Shown here piece by piece: positions 35,601 through 44,790 of a DNA stretch of 64,000 bases (positions are counted from its first letter, which is position 1; every line of letters begins with the position of its first letter). This DNA comes from Mayamaea pseudoterrestris. Taxonomy: Eukaryota > Bacillariophyta > Bacillariophyceae > Sellaphorales > Sellaphoraceae. The position numbers and the translations under genes are program-made. The notes under the pieces were generated by a model. It was not told the DNA's origin. It saw only the letters and a program-made list of their open reading frames with translations, and searched no databases. The stretch lies in NCBI GenBank assembly GCA_027923505.1, contig BROI01000009.1:124001-188000 (forward strand), in the 5' to 3' direction.

Positions 35601-38507
35601 GTGAGGGATCTCTGTCGGATGTACAATATTCCTCAAGTGACCACAGAACCGGGTCATCCAGAACAAAATCCATGCGAACGTCACACGTCGCACATTAAGC
35701 CAATGATGGAGAACCTCCAACGAGATTCGGGTTCGCCAGGCCATTGCTGGGTTTTGCTGATTAAATTCGTAATCATGATTCTGAACGTCCTCGCGACAAA
35801 ATCGCTGGGATGGCGCACTCCAACGGAAGTTGCGTTCGGAAATTTGCCGGATATTTCGCCTTTGTTACATTTCAAGTGGTGGGAACCGGTCACGTTTGAG
35901 GCGCAGGGGAGTTTTCCCTCGGCGGTACGATCTGGCAACAGCCGATTCGTGGGCATCGCAGAGAATAGCGGTCCGCACATGACTTTTCTCGTTCTGACGG
36001 ACGATACGCTTCAGGCGATTCCGCGCTCCAACGTGGTCTCGCGCAGCTACTTGTTACCACGAGAGTTGCCTTCCTTCCCTGAGTCTGGAGGGGAGATTTC
36101 TGAAGAAGCTACACGCGCAAGCGAACGAAATTTTGAAACTCCAGATCTCGCGACAGGACGCTACCATAGCACGAATGCGACAGAAAGTAGTCACGACAAC
36201 TACGAAGGAAACGACGACGAAACAATTCCGATGGCGAACCACGCCAACGTACCAGCGAAGTTCTTCAGAAGGGCTGAGCAAGAATCAGGGAATAAATGCC
36301 CTCTGTTCTCTCCAAGCGAACTCATCGGACGCACGTTCGTAAGGGAACACGAAAACGGTCAGAAAATGCGAGCGACTGTATGCGAATATATCGAAGTACG
36401 CGATAACGAGCTACTCGAAACGACGAAAGGTTTCTTGATCCAGATGGGAGAAGAGCCAGCGAAAGACTTAATAAGTTACAACGAACTGTCAGATTTAATC
36501 GAACGACAGATGGACGAAGATATACGAAACGATCCGGCGACTCAGTGGGTATTCACGAAAGTAATCGGACACGAGCTTAATTTGAAACCGAATGATCCGA
36601 CATACAAGGGAAGTTCAAGTAACGTTCTCGTCGAATGGACCGACGGAACGACGACGTGGGAGCCTCTCGCGATCATGAAGAAGGACGATCCGATAACGAT
36701 CGCAGAGTATGGACTCAAGCATGGCTTACTCGATAAACCAGGATGGAAGCAGCTGGAACATTACACTCGGAAGCGAAAGAAGTTTCGACAGATGGTGACA
36801 GCAGCGAAACGAAAATCGAAAGCAAACGGCGTACGCTACAAATTTGGCGTAAGATTGCCGCGCAACTATAAGGATGCGAAAGCTCTCGACGAGATCAACG
36901 GCAACACGCTGTGGACGGATGCGATTCGAACGGAACTAAATCAGATAAATGATTACGACACGTTCGCAGATCAAGGAGTCGGTAAGGTTATGCCGGCGCC
37001 GTGGAAACGAATAAACGTGCACATGATATTCGATGTCAAGCACGATTTGCGACGGAAAGCACGACTCGTCGCAGGAGGACATATGACAGAGCCGCCGAAG
37101 GATTCAGTTTACTCGGGCGTTGTGTCATTGCGAAGTCTACGAATGGTAGCGATGTTAGCGGAACTCAACGGTCTGGAACTGTGGGCAGCTGACGTCGGCA
37201 ACGCATACTTGGAAGCGAAAACGAAAGAGAAGGTTTATATCGTGGCAGGTCCGGAGTTCGGGGAGCTCGAGGGTCACACGCTCACGATCGTGAAGGCACT
37301 ATACGGTCTTCGCACGTCAGGCGCACGCTGGCACGAACACTTTGCAGACACGCTCCGCGACATTGGCTTCACGCCGTGTATCGCAGAACCGGACGTGTGG
37401 ATGCGCGATAAGGGCACGCACTACGAATACGTTTGTGTGTATGTCGACGATTTAGCGATAGCAATGAAGAATCCGAAGGAACTAACGGATCTTTTAATTG
37501 AGAACTACAACTACAAGTTGAAGGGCGTCGGTCCATTGGCATATCATTTGGGCGCAGACGTTTGGCGGGACGACGACGGCGTACTCTGCTTTGGAGCGAA
37601 GAAGTACGTCACAAGACTATTAGCGAACTACAAAGAAATGTTCGGCGAGGAACCGCGACCGCAGACAAGTCCACTACGCGACGGCGATCATCCGGAACTC
37701 GACGAAACAAAAGAACTTGACGACGACGGAATTGCGAAGTATCAATCGATCATTGGTGCGTTGCAATGGGCAGTAAGTTTATGTCGATTCGACATTCACT
37801 GTGCTGTCATGACTATGGGGAGATTCCGAGCTGCGCCACGATCGGGGCACTTGGAACGGTTGAAGCATATTTGCGGATACTTACGACGATACCCGGATGG
37901 AGCGATTCGATTCAACGTTTCGATTCCAATGGACGAGCGATACGCGACAGTTGACAAGATGGATTGGGATTACAGTGTGTACGGCAAGATCTGCGAAGAG
38001 CTTCCGTGGAACATGCCCACGCCGCGCGGCAAGGCGGTGCGAATGTCAACGTTTGAAGATGCAAACCTGTACCACGATTACACGACGGGACGGGCAGCGA
38101 TGGGCATGCTACACATGTTGAATGGAACAGTCGTCGATTGGTTTTCGAAACGCCAAGCGACGGTCGAGACGGCGACGTACGGCTCGGAGTTTGTAGCAGC
38201 GAGAGTGAGCACGGAGCAGATCATGGATCTCCGCTTCACGCTACGCATGTTGGGAGTTCCGCTCGACGGACCTTCATGGATGTTTGGAGACAACAAGTCG
38301 GTAACGCAAAGCAGCAACTTACCGCACTCTAGTCTGACGAAGCGACACAATGCACTGGCATTTCACCGTGTACGCGAAGCGATTGCGGCGGGAATTATTA
38401 ATTTCAACCACATCATGCCAAACCCTGCGGATGTACTTACCAAGTTTCTTCCACGGGCTACAGCAAGCAACCTAAAGAACCTGCTCTTCAAGGAATCTAA
38501 CTATTAG
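32664..38507 (+). CDS. Copia gag-pol polyprotein
   Basis: A single open frame of 1,947 codons; an internal Met at 32,724 (MAETRA) is an equally plausible start because the first 20 residues look like leader. Approximate order: acidic Gag-like region (1-480), linker with poly-Gly and low complexity (480-620), aspartic protease with IDSGANGG near residue 632, integrase core (about 900-1,130; LSDNAKSETG and HPEQNPCERH visible), a chromodomain-like stretch (about 1,305-1,350; VLVEWTDGTTTWEPL), reverse transcriptase (about 1,410-1,660, with YVDD near 1,593 and ALYGLRTSGARWHE), and RNase H (about 1,800-1,940, ending in the Copia-typical NPADVLTKFLP). Gag and Pol lie in one frame, as in many Copia elements. 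It would act in reverse transcription and integration of the element. Confidence 0.95.
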   Translation: MVLGPESSAGDSKNIVTTTTMAETRAQKDAAFAHVYEENVGVFQDPQFKELFDELGVESLTQLIEMEYDDFATKWNVTTTTTTTTDDGDNVTQETSEHSLTKMKQRTITNAIEWYLAQESPDIKTWSQLTTETLATFVTARAKERVQARNIASVGSGSGAKPPAKESETESKKDESKDSTLTNEGDESKPDSADKVPPTSVDVDTKQSPTSVLDLGDDEDDEKYSDQFTKSIKFSAKDCKEMKLDSSWKQWISELKVIATLHDFHEVFDDDYDPKEKGPKEQKAYAKKNVFVYRIFLTHCRTPSASLAVQQFKKTMDGREVYQRLRTRYEEGATAHIEKERARTELQGMRLTEKWSRPTIEFLALFYKKVIWLLEMDAEALTGLQRYDMLRDAFSEHTGFSASLAGFDGMIAIKKHMGQHDSEDNFAQLYAHLEECCIKYDKKHPSTTKTKRTINQAQSSGTKGGGGGNGGATPSGLSAERFAAIMKKPHASVKDEVWLEMKFDQRKQLKDKRATAPKTPENGWRPRNQRGTATTQTQVNAAHQERHATESVANDHASVPGTINIQPGNSGMSVQTAARSVLQANNASTTTQQVTGSLTTDNTGRGTFSFNMHRRMRVNRAHYERINEGALIDSGANGGLCGGDMLVVSETNAEVDVTGIDDHIVPALKIGTAAGLAKTLSGETILLLCHQYALKRDGPTIHCPNQLRAMGHRVDDIPTMFGGTQRITTNIGGYVLPLAIRDGLVYLDVTKPTFDDLDKYPTVIMTSDVPWDPTVYDVEHAHDDFDEQDHDYGSFDERFDDDGITHRNRHTPTRTGDELDVLINRCVRHAQFSRVNLRKLRSKEPDYNALRPYLGWVPTERVQQTLRHTEAWYHLSEHPRLPFRHLTKSRFPAANVQRLRELFATDTIHSDTPALDDGILGHGGATKMQLFVGRESFYTRGYPMKSESEMSNALEDFIREVGAPNGLLSDNAKSETGKAVRDLCRMYNIPQVTTEPGHPEQNPCERHTSHIKPMMENLQRDSGSPGHCWVLLIKFVIMILNVLATKSLGWRTPTEVAFGNLPDISPLLHFKWWEPVTFEAQGSFPSAVRSGNSRFVGIAENSGPHMTFLVLTDDTLQAIPRSNVVSRSYLLPRELPSFPESGGEISEEATRASERNFETPDLATGRYHSTNATESSHDNYEGNDDETIPMANHANVPAKFFRRAEQESGNKCPLFSPSELIGRTFVREHENGQKMRATVCEYIEVRDNELLETTKGFLIQMGEEPAKDLISYNELSDLIERQMDEDIRNDPATQWVFTKVIGHELNLKPNDPTYKGSSSNVLVEWTDGTTTWEPLAIMKKDDPITIAEYGLKHGLLDKPGWKQLEHYTRKRKKFRQMVTAAKRKSKANGVRYKFGVRLPRNYKDAKALDEINGNTLWTDAIRTELNQINDYDTFADQGVGKVMPAPWKRINVHMIFDVKHDLRRKARLVAGGHMTEPPKDSVYSGVVSLRSLRMVAMLAELNGLELWAADVGNAYLEAKTKEKVYIVAGPEFGELEGHTLTIVKALYGLRTSGARWHEHFADTLRDIGFTPCIAEPDVWMRDKGTHYEYVCVYVDDLAIAMKNPKELTDLLIENYNYKLKGVGPLAYHLGADVWRDDDGVLCFGAKKYVTRLLANYKEMFGEEPRPQTSPLRDGDHPELDETKELDDDGIAKYQSIIGALQWAVSLCRFDIHCAVMTMGRFRAAPRSGHLERLKHICGYLRRYPDGAIRFNVSIPMDERYATVDKMDWDYSVYGKICEELPWNMPTPRGKAVRMSTFEDANLYHDYTTGRAAMGMLHMLNGTVVDWFSKRQATVETATYGSEFVAARVSTEQIMDLRFTLRMLGVPLDGPSWMFGDNKSVTQSSNLPHSSLTKRHNALAFHRVREAIAAGIINFNHIMPNPADVLTKFLPRATASNLKNLLFKESNY

Positions 38508-38516
38508 GTATGACTT

Positions 38517-38524
38517 GAGGGGAG
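38517..38524 (+). other. Polypurine tract of the Copia element
   Basis: GAGGGGAG lies immediately upstream of the TTG start of the 3' LTR, the expected place for plus-strand priming. Confidence 0.75.
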
Positions 38525-38822
38525 TTGCAGGATGCGACGAAAACAGCGAAAATCCGGGCAAGTCCCGAATGTCCGATAGGGGGCAGGCCTCGGGAACAGC
38601 CTCACGATCGCGTGATGCGTGGCAGCGACGGCTTCGAAGCGATTCAACAAGCATATTGCTGAAACTAGTGCGATATAGAGTAGAAACAAGCAGACTTACT
38701 AAGCTTGAAGAGTTAAGAAAGCGATTTATTCGTCTCTTGTATTGTAGCAACTGCAAGCTTGGATTGGCCATCCAAGGACAGCTACAAGCGAAAGGTGCAA
38801 CGATTTGATTTACAAGTTACAA
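38525..38822 (+). repeat. 3' LTR of the Copia element
   Basis: Same ends as the 5' LTR and followed directly by CGCA (38,823-38,826), the second copy of the 4-bp target duplication, after which the Sat2 monomer resumes in phase. Confidence 0.93.
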
Positions 38823-41150
38823 CGCAGATGCCGCGACAATCAAACGCCCCTACAGCAAGCCCTGTAGGTGCCCAAAATACACCAAAATGGTGTCAACATC
38901 CTTATTCAGGCTGCGCTACAAGATGGTAGGCTTGGCTGGTGTCTCAAGGGATGGCAATGTATTTGGTGACAACTTTTCACCAGTCTCAGCCCGCAGATGC
39001 CGTGACATTCAAACGCCCCTACAGCAAGCCCTGTAGGTGCCCAAAATACACCAGAATGGTGTCAACATCATTATTCAGGCTGCGTTACAAGATGGTAGGC
39101 TTGGCTGGTGTCTCAGGGGATGGCAATGTATTTGGTGACAACTTGTCACCAGTCTCAGCCCGCAGATGCCATGACATTCAAACGCCCCTACAGCAAGCCC
39201 TATAGGTGCCCAAACTACACCAGAATGGTGTCAACATCCTTATTCAGGCTGCGCTACAAGATGGTAGGCTTGGCTGGTGTCTCAGGGGATGGCAATGTAT
39301 TTGGTGACAACTTGTCACCAGTCTCAGCCCGCAGATGCCATGACATTCAAACGCCCCTACAGCAAGCCCTGTAGGTGCCTAAAATACACCAGAATGGTGC
39401 CAACATCCTTATTCAGGCTGCGCTATAAGATGGTTGGCTTGGCTGGTGTCTCAGGGGATGGCAATGTATTTGGTGACAACTTGTCACCAGTCTCAGCCCG
39501 CAGATGCCGTGACATTCAAACGCCCCTACAGCAAGCCCTGTAGGTGCCTAAGATACACCACAATGGAGCCAACATCCTTATTCAGGCTGCGCTACAAGAT
39601 GGTTGGCTTGGATGGTGTCTCAGGGAATGGCAATGTATTTGGTGACAACTGGTCACCAGTCTCAGTCTGTAGATGCCGTGACATTCAAACGCCCCTACAG
39701 CAAGCCCTGTAGGTGCCCAAAATACACCAGATTGGTGTCAACATCCTTATTCAGGCTGCGTTACAAGATGGTAGGCTTGGCTGGTGTCTCAGGGGATGGC
39801 AATGTATTTGGTGACAACTTGTCACCAGTCTCAGCCCGCAGATGCCATGACATTCAAACGCCCCTACAGCAAGCCCTATAGGTGCCCAAACTACACCAGA
39901 ATGGTGTCAACATCCTTATTCAGGCTGCGCTACAAGATGGTAGGCTTGGCTGGTGTCTCAGGGGATGGCAATGTATTTGGTGACAACTTGTCACCAGTCT
40001 CAGCCCGCAGATGCCCCGACATTCAAACGCCCCTACAGCAAGCCCTGTAGGTGCCTAAAATACACCAGAATGGTGCCAACATCCTTATTCAGGCTGAGCT
40101 ACAAGATGGTAGACTTGGCTGCTGTCTCAGGGGATGGCCATGTATTTGGTGACAACTTGTCACCAGTCTCAGCCCGCAGATGACGTGGCATTTAAACGCC
40201 CCTACAGCAAGCCCTGTAGGTGCCCAAACTACACCAGAATGGTGTCAACATCATTATTCAGGCTGCGCTACAAGATGGTAGGCTTGGCTGGTGTCTCAGG
40301 GGATGGCAATGTATTTGGTGACAACTTGTCACCAGTCTCAGCCCGCAGATGCCGTGACATTCAAACGCCCCTACAGCAAGCCCTGTAGGTGCCCAAAATA
40401 CACCAGAATGGTGCCAACATCCTTATTCAGGCTGCGCTACAAGATGGTAGGCTTGGCTGCTGTCTCAGGGGATGGCAATGTATTTGGTGACAACTTGTCA
40501 CCAGTCTCAGCCCGCAGCTGCCGTGACATTCAAACCCCTACAGCAAGCCCTGTAGGTGCCCAACACCAGAATGGTGCCCACATCATTATTCAGGCTGCGC
40601 GACAAGATGGTAGGCTTGGCAGGTGTCTCAGGGGATGGCAATGTATTTGGTGACAACTTGTCACCAGTCTCAGCCCGCAGATGCCGTGACATTCAAACGC
40701 CCCTACAGCAAGCCCTGTAGGTGCCCAAAATACACCAGAATGGTGCCCACATCCTTATTCAGGCTGCGCTACAAGATGGTAGGCTTGGCAGGTGTCTCAG
40801 GGGATGGCAATGTATTTGGTGACAACTTGTCACCAGTCTCAGTCCGCAGATGCCGTGACATTCAAACGCCCCTACAGCAAGCCCTGTAGGTACCCAAAAT
40901 ACACCAGAATGGTGCCCACATTCTTTTGCCGTCTGCGCTACAAGATGGTAGGCTTGGCTGGTGTCTCAGGGGATGGCAATGTATTTCCGCAGATGCCGTG
41001 ACATTCAAACGCCCCTACAGCAAGCCCTGTAGGTACCCAAAATACACCAGAATGGTGCCCACATTCTTTTGCCGTCTGCGCTACAAGATGGTAGGCTTGG
41101 CTGGTGTCTCAGGGGATGGCAATGTATTTGGTGACAACTTGTCACCATCT
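38823..41150 (+). repeat. Sat2 right block, forward part
   Basis: About 14 Sat2 monomers in the same orientation as the left block. A four-monomer offset (676 bp) joins copies sharing the rare words GCCATGACATTC and CCCTATAGG near 39,170-39,205 and 39,845-39,880. Near 40,845-41,125 a monomer with the unusual words GTACCC and CTTTTGCCGTCTG is present twice at a 142-bp offset, one copy lacking part of the monomer. Long open frames here are satellite artefacts. Confidence 0.93.
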
Positions 41151-42262
41151 GCAGCCAAGCTAGATGCCGGGCCATCCCTGAAACAGCAGCCAAGTCTAAC
41201 ATCTTGTAGCGCAGCCTGAATAAGGATGTTGGCACCATTCTGGTGTATTTTAGGCACCTACAGGGCTTGCTGTAGGGGCGTTTGAATGTCGTGGCATCTG
41301 CGGGCTGAGACTGGTGACAAGTTGTCACCAAATACATTGCCATCCCCTGAGACACCAGCCAAGCCTACCATCTTGTAGCGCAGCCTGAATAAGGATGTTG
41401 ACACCATTCGGGTGTAGTTTGGGCACCTACAGGGCTTGCTGTAGGGGCGTTTGAAAGTCGCGGCATCTGCGGGCTGAGACTGGTGACAAGTTGTCACCAA
41501 ATACATTGCCATCCCCTGAGACACCAGCCAAGCCTACCATCTTGTAACGCAGCCTGAATAAAGATGTTGACACCAATCTGGTGTATTTTGGGCACCTACA
41601 GGGCTTGCTGTAGGGGCGTTTGAATGTCACGGCATCTACAGACTGAGACTGGTGACCAGTTGTCACCAAATACATTGCCATTCCCTGAGACACCATCCAA
41701 GCCAACCATCTTGTAGCGCAGCCTGAATAAGGATGTTGGCTCCATTGTGGTGTATCTTAGGCACCTACAGGGCTTGCTGTAGGGGCGTTTGAATGTCACG
41801 GCATCTGCGGGCTGAGACTGGTGACAAGTTGTCACCAAATACATTGCCATCCCCTGAGACACCAGCCAAGCCAACCATCTTATAGCGCAGCCTGAATAAG
41901 GATGTTGGCACCATTCTGGTGTATTTTAGGCACCTACAGGGCTTGCTGTAGGGGCGTTTGAATGTCATGGCATCTGCGGGCTGAGACTGGTGACAGGTTG
42001 TCACCAAATACATTGCCATCCCCTGAGACAGCAGCCACGCCTACCATCTTGTAGAATAAGGATGTTGACACCATTCTGGTGTATTTTGGGCACCTACAGG
42101 GCTTGCTGTAGGGGCGTTTGAATGTCATGGCATCTGCGGGCGGAGACTGGTGACAAGTTGTCACCAAATACATTGCCATCCCCTGAGACACCAGCCAAGC
42201 CTACCATCTTGTAACGCAGCCTGAATAATGATGTTGACACCATTCTGGTGTATTTTGGGCAC
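39037..42262. repeat. Large inverted duplication within Sat2
   Basis: Left arm about 39,037-40,138 (+); right arm about 41,170-42,262 (-); spacer about 1.03 kb of further Sat2. Over most of the arms each base x pairs with 81,308 minus x: rare variants such as the GGTCACCAGTCTCAGTCTGTAG and GATGGTGTCTCAGGGAATGG monomers occur in both arms, mirrored and in order. The sum shifts to 81,299 near the outer end, showing a small indel difference. The turn at about 41,150-41,175 is marked by scrambled text. Confidence 0.9.
41170..42262 (-). repeat. Sat2 block in inverted orientation
   Basis: About 6.5 Sat2 monomers reading on the minus strand, forming the right arm of the inverted duplication. At 42,262 the text flips back abruptly to plus-strand Sat2 (CACCAGGGGATGG), a clean breakpoint inside a monomer. 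Confidence 0.93.
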
Positions 42263-42645
42263 CAGGGGATGGCAATGTATTTGGTGACAACTTGTCACCA
42301 GTCTCAGCCCGCAGATGCCGTGACATTCAAACGCCCCTACAGTAAGTCCTGTATGTGCCCAAAATACACCCAAATGGTGCCAACATCCTTATTCAGGCTG
42401 CGCTACAAGATGGTTGGCTTGGCTGGTGTCTCAGGGAATGGCAATGTATTTGGTGAAAACTTGTCACCAGTCTCAGCCCGCAGATGCCGTGACATTTAAA
42501 CGCCCCTACAGCAAGCCCTGTAGGTGCCCAAAATACACCAGAATGGTGTCAACATCCTTATTCAGGCTGCGCTACAAGATGGTAGGCTTGGCTGGTGTCT
42601 CAGGGGATGGCAATGTATTTGGTGACAACTTGTCACCAGTCTCTT
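42263..42645 (+). repeat. Sat2 terminal forward block
   Basis: About 2.3 Sat2 monomers in plus orientation again, ending in CACCAGTCTC at about 42,643, after which diverged Sat1-like text begins. Confidence 0.92.
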
Positions 42646-43062
42646 AATTTAGAGTGTTGGCCACCCCCATCCTGCAGAACATTCCATGGTGTAGGCCTCC
42701 AGGCAGTCTGTTTTGCACCATTTCAGACCATCCTCATGTCCATGGCATACCCTGGACATGTTTTGCCTGACTCATTGGGTTGTTGGGTGGCCAGGGCACA
42801 GGGCATTGTAGTGGTATGATTCCATAATTTGGGGTGTTGGCCACACCCATCCTGCAGACAATTCCATGGTGTATGCCTCCCGGCAGTCCGTTTTGCACCA
42901 TGCCAGACCATCCTCATGTCAATGGCACACCCTGGACATGTTTTGCCTGACTCATTGGGTTGTTGGGTGGCCAGGGCACGGGGCATTGTAGTGGTATGAT
43001 TCCATAATTTGGGGTGTTGGCCACCCCCATCCTGCAGACCATTCCATGGTGTAGGCCTCCAT
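42646..43062 (-). repeat. Diverged inverted Sat1 relative (Sat1')
   Basis: About 2.3 monomers with a period near 180 bp, recognisable on the minus strand as Sat1 from the shared order of landmarks (GGTGTTGGCC, GCCTCC, GGCAGTC, TTTTGCACCAT, CCTGGACATG, TTGCCTGACTCATTGGGT). Much of the monomer has diverged, but the box around 42,744-42,800 and 42,924-42,980 is almost the same as in the big Sat1 array. It ends near 43,062, about 100 bp before the 3' end of the first gene, so it marks the border of satellite and gene-rich DNA. Confidence 0.85.
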
Positions 43063-43158
43063 GTATGTAAGTACAGAATTGTGCAAGGTAACTTTGATTT
43101 GTATATAACAGTTTATTTGTAAGCTTAAGTAACTGGCTAGAAAATCGTAGCAGATTAA

Positions 43159-44578
43159 TTAAGAAAACCGAGACACAACCGTCGCATGATAGGGCACCGA
43201 GTTTATATCGCCAACAGCTGCGAGGGAAGGATTGCTTTTTAGCATAGAACTCAAAGCCTCTTTGACTTGCGCGTCCGTCACAGCGTCATATGACTTGGCA
43301 ACACTCGCAGGACCAGAAAAGCTGCCCGACTCCAAGACAGAAGAAGTCATCACTGTTGCGAGTGATTGGCTTCCTCCATCGAGTGCAAAGAGGGCTTCGG
43401 CCTTAGCCGCACGCTTGGCGCGTTGAATGACTTCCGAAGATACTGGCGTCGTCATCGCCTTGGTAATAGCATCCATCAGGCCTGCTCCGGTGCCTCCAGC
43501 GTAGGCGCCGACCATGCCGGACGCTGTAAACCCAGAGACACCCGAATCGGCACCGACAACGTCGATGAAGGACTTAACGACATTGGCAACCGCCGACTGC
43601 TGTGGTCCGCGGAAGGCAAGAGCCACGTGTGCTATTCCGGCAGAAGGAGCAAAAACTCGGCTCTCTCCGCCCAAGTAAATCATTTCGGAATCCTCGTTGG
43701 CTCCAGCCGGTGCACCGTCCAAAAGTTGCGCTACTTGTGCGCAGAATGATTCGTGATCCTTGACGCCAGTCGCGGCCAAAATAGCTCCATTGACACCATA
43801 TGCACGTTGACGAAAGCTCTTGATGGCGTCTGGTGAGACATTGTATGCGTAGCTGCTGCGTCCAGCGGCTGACTGTGGACCAAACGCGGCGGCAAACAAA
43901 TTCTCCGTCAAGACAATCTGTGCACTAGCGCTTGCCGCTTCCGTCTCCGTCTGTGCAAGGTGTTTGGCATCCCGCATATCCCACTTTTCAAAAGTGCAGT
44001 CGACAGCCAGCAAAGGAACCAAGGTCGCAGCATACTCTGGTGGAACCGTGTATCCAAGCGTCGCCTTGGTGCGATCCCAGGTCACCAATGGCGAGCCACC
44101 ACAGTTCTCAATGGAACGAAAAATGCGAATGGTCGACATGTTTGATCCGGAATTAAACGCAAGGCATTTGTTCAAGAGAGCCGCGCCTTGCTCGTTAAGT
44201 CGCTCCGATGCGGATCCGGCGTTAGGAAACGTCATGGTAACGGTTGATGTCGTGTTGGCGCCCTCAGTTACAACTGTCAGACCATTGGAGAGAGTTGTCA
44301 CCGAGGCAGACGTTGCTTTGGCTAGTTCTGGTCTTGTGGCGGGTACTCTGGAATAGAAATAGACTGCAAATAAGCCAACTCTAACGGTCTGTACGTCACA
44401 CCATTGCAGCATATCGTCGACCTCTCTTGAACGCCTCCAAAACGTTTCCTCAATTATTTTCTTACCCTGGAAATTCATAATCCAAGCTGACCAGAGCCGA
44501 GAAGCTACGGTGGGCGGCTTTCTTCAACAAGGCAGCGCCAGAGCGTCTCGAAACAAAGCTCGACATCGTCATCATCAT
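43159..44578 (-). CDS. Mitochondrial M16-type core protein (complex III core 2 / processing peptidase-like)
   Basis: Two exons: 44,578-44,466 and 44,347-43,159, intron 118 bp (GTAAGA...TTCCAG), giving 433 aa. Exon 1 encodes a typical mitochondrial presequence, basic and Ser/Ala rich (RRSGAALLKKAAHRSFSAL). The splice joins codons as ...YEFPG-VPATRPELAKAT, removing the unlikely N-terminus that the unspliced frame would have. The rest is a two-lobed peptidase M16-like protein: strand TTLSNGLTVVTEG, then a lobe where the zinc motif HxxEH of active members is absent (NEQGAALLNKCLAF stands there), and a Gly/Ala-rich C-lobe. The lack of the zinc motif and the length favour ubiquinol-cytochrome c reductase core protein 2; alpha-MPP is the alternative. 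It lies in the inner membrane bc1 complex if the first reading is right. Confidence 0.82.
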
Positions 44579-44790
44579 GGTGGATTAGTTGTGCCGCGCG
44601 CCAAAAAAGGTGCGGTCGACGATGACGCAAGCTTGAAGATTCGCGCCAGAGCTAAGCGGCACTCAAAATAACTGATGTGACGCGCCAAGATCCCTTTTGC
44701 AATCCAACGAACCGTCGCCCATTTGCCGATGGCATCACTCTTTCCTTTCGCACAATCCTTCATCCTGATCCTGCAGAAAGAATCTACACC
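44579..44790. promoter_or_regulatory. Divergent promoter region, core protein gene / MAD2
   Basis: 212 bp between the two opposed start codons, so both promoters must lie here or reach into the genes. No clear TATA box or other element was identified. Confidence 0.5.

Larger units (their letters stand above)
32262..38822 (+). mobile_element. Ty1/copia LTR retrotransposon inserted in Sat2
   Basis: A 6.56-kb element with two LTRs of about 300 bp in direct orientation (TTG...CAA ends), one long gag-pol frame, a polypurine tract just before the 3' LTR, and a 4-bp target duplication (CGCA) in the Sat2 monomer it interrupts. Domain order protease, integrase, reverse transcriptase, RNase H places it in Ty1/copia. 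The LTRs are almost identical over their last 230 bp and differ mainly in a short 5' stretch, so the insertion looks young. The element looks whole; no break was seen in its main frame. The Sat2 words on both sides join cleanly once the element is set aside, so it inserted after Sat2 was in place. Confidence 0.95.

Noticed and set aside
30515-42645. Open frames of 60-130 codons beginning MSQGMAMYLVTT or MAMYLVTT
   Set aside because: Periodic translation of the 169-bp Sat2 monomer, ending at the same monomer stop each time.
1-43062. Telomere repeats (TTAGGG type), rRNA genes or tRNA genes within the satellite block
   Set aside because: None was seen on reading through; the satellites contain no such words in tandem.
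44677-44790. Longer N-terminus for MAD2 from the Met at 44,677
   Set aside because: It would add 38 residues without similarity to MAD2 and occupy most of the short divergent promoter.
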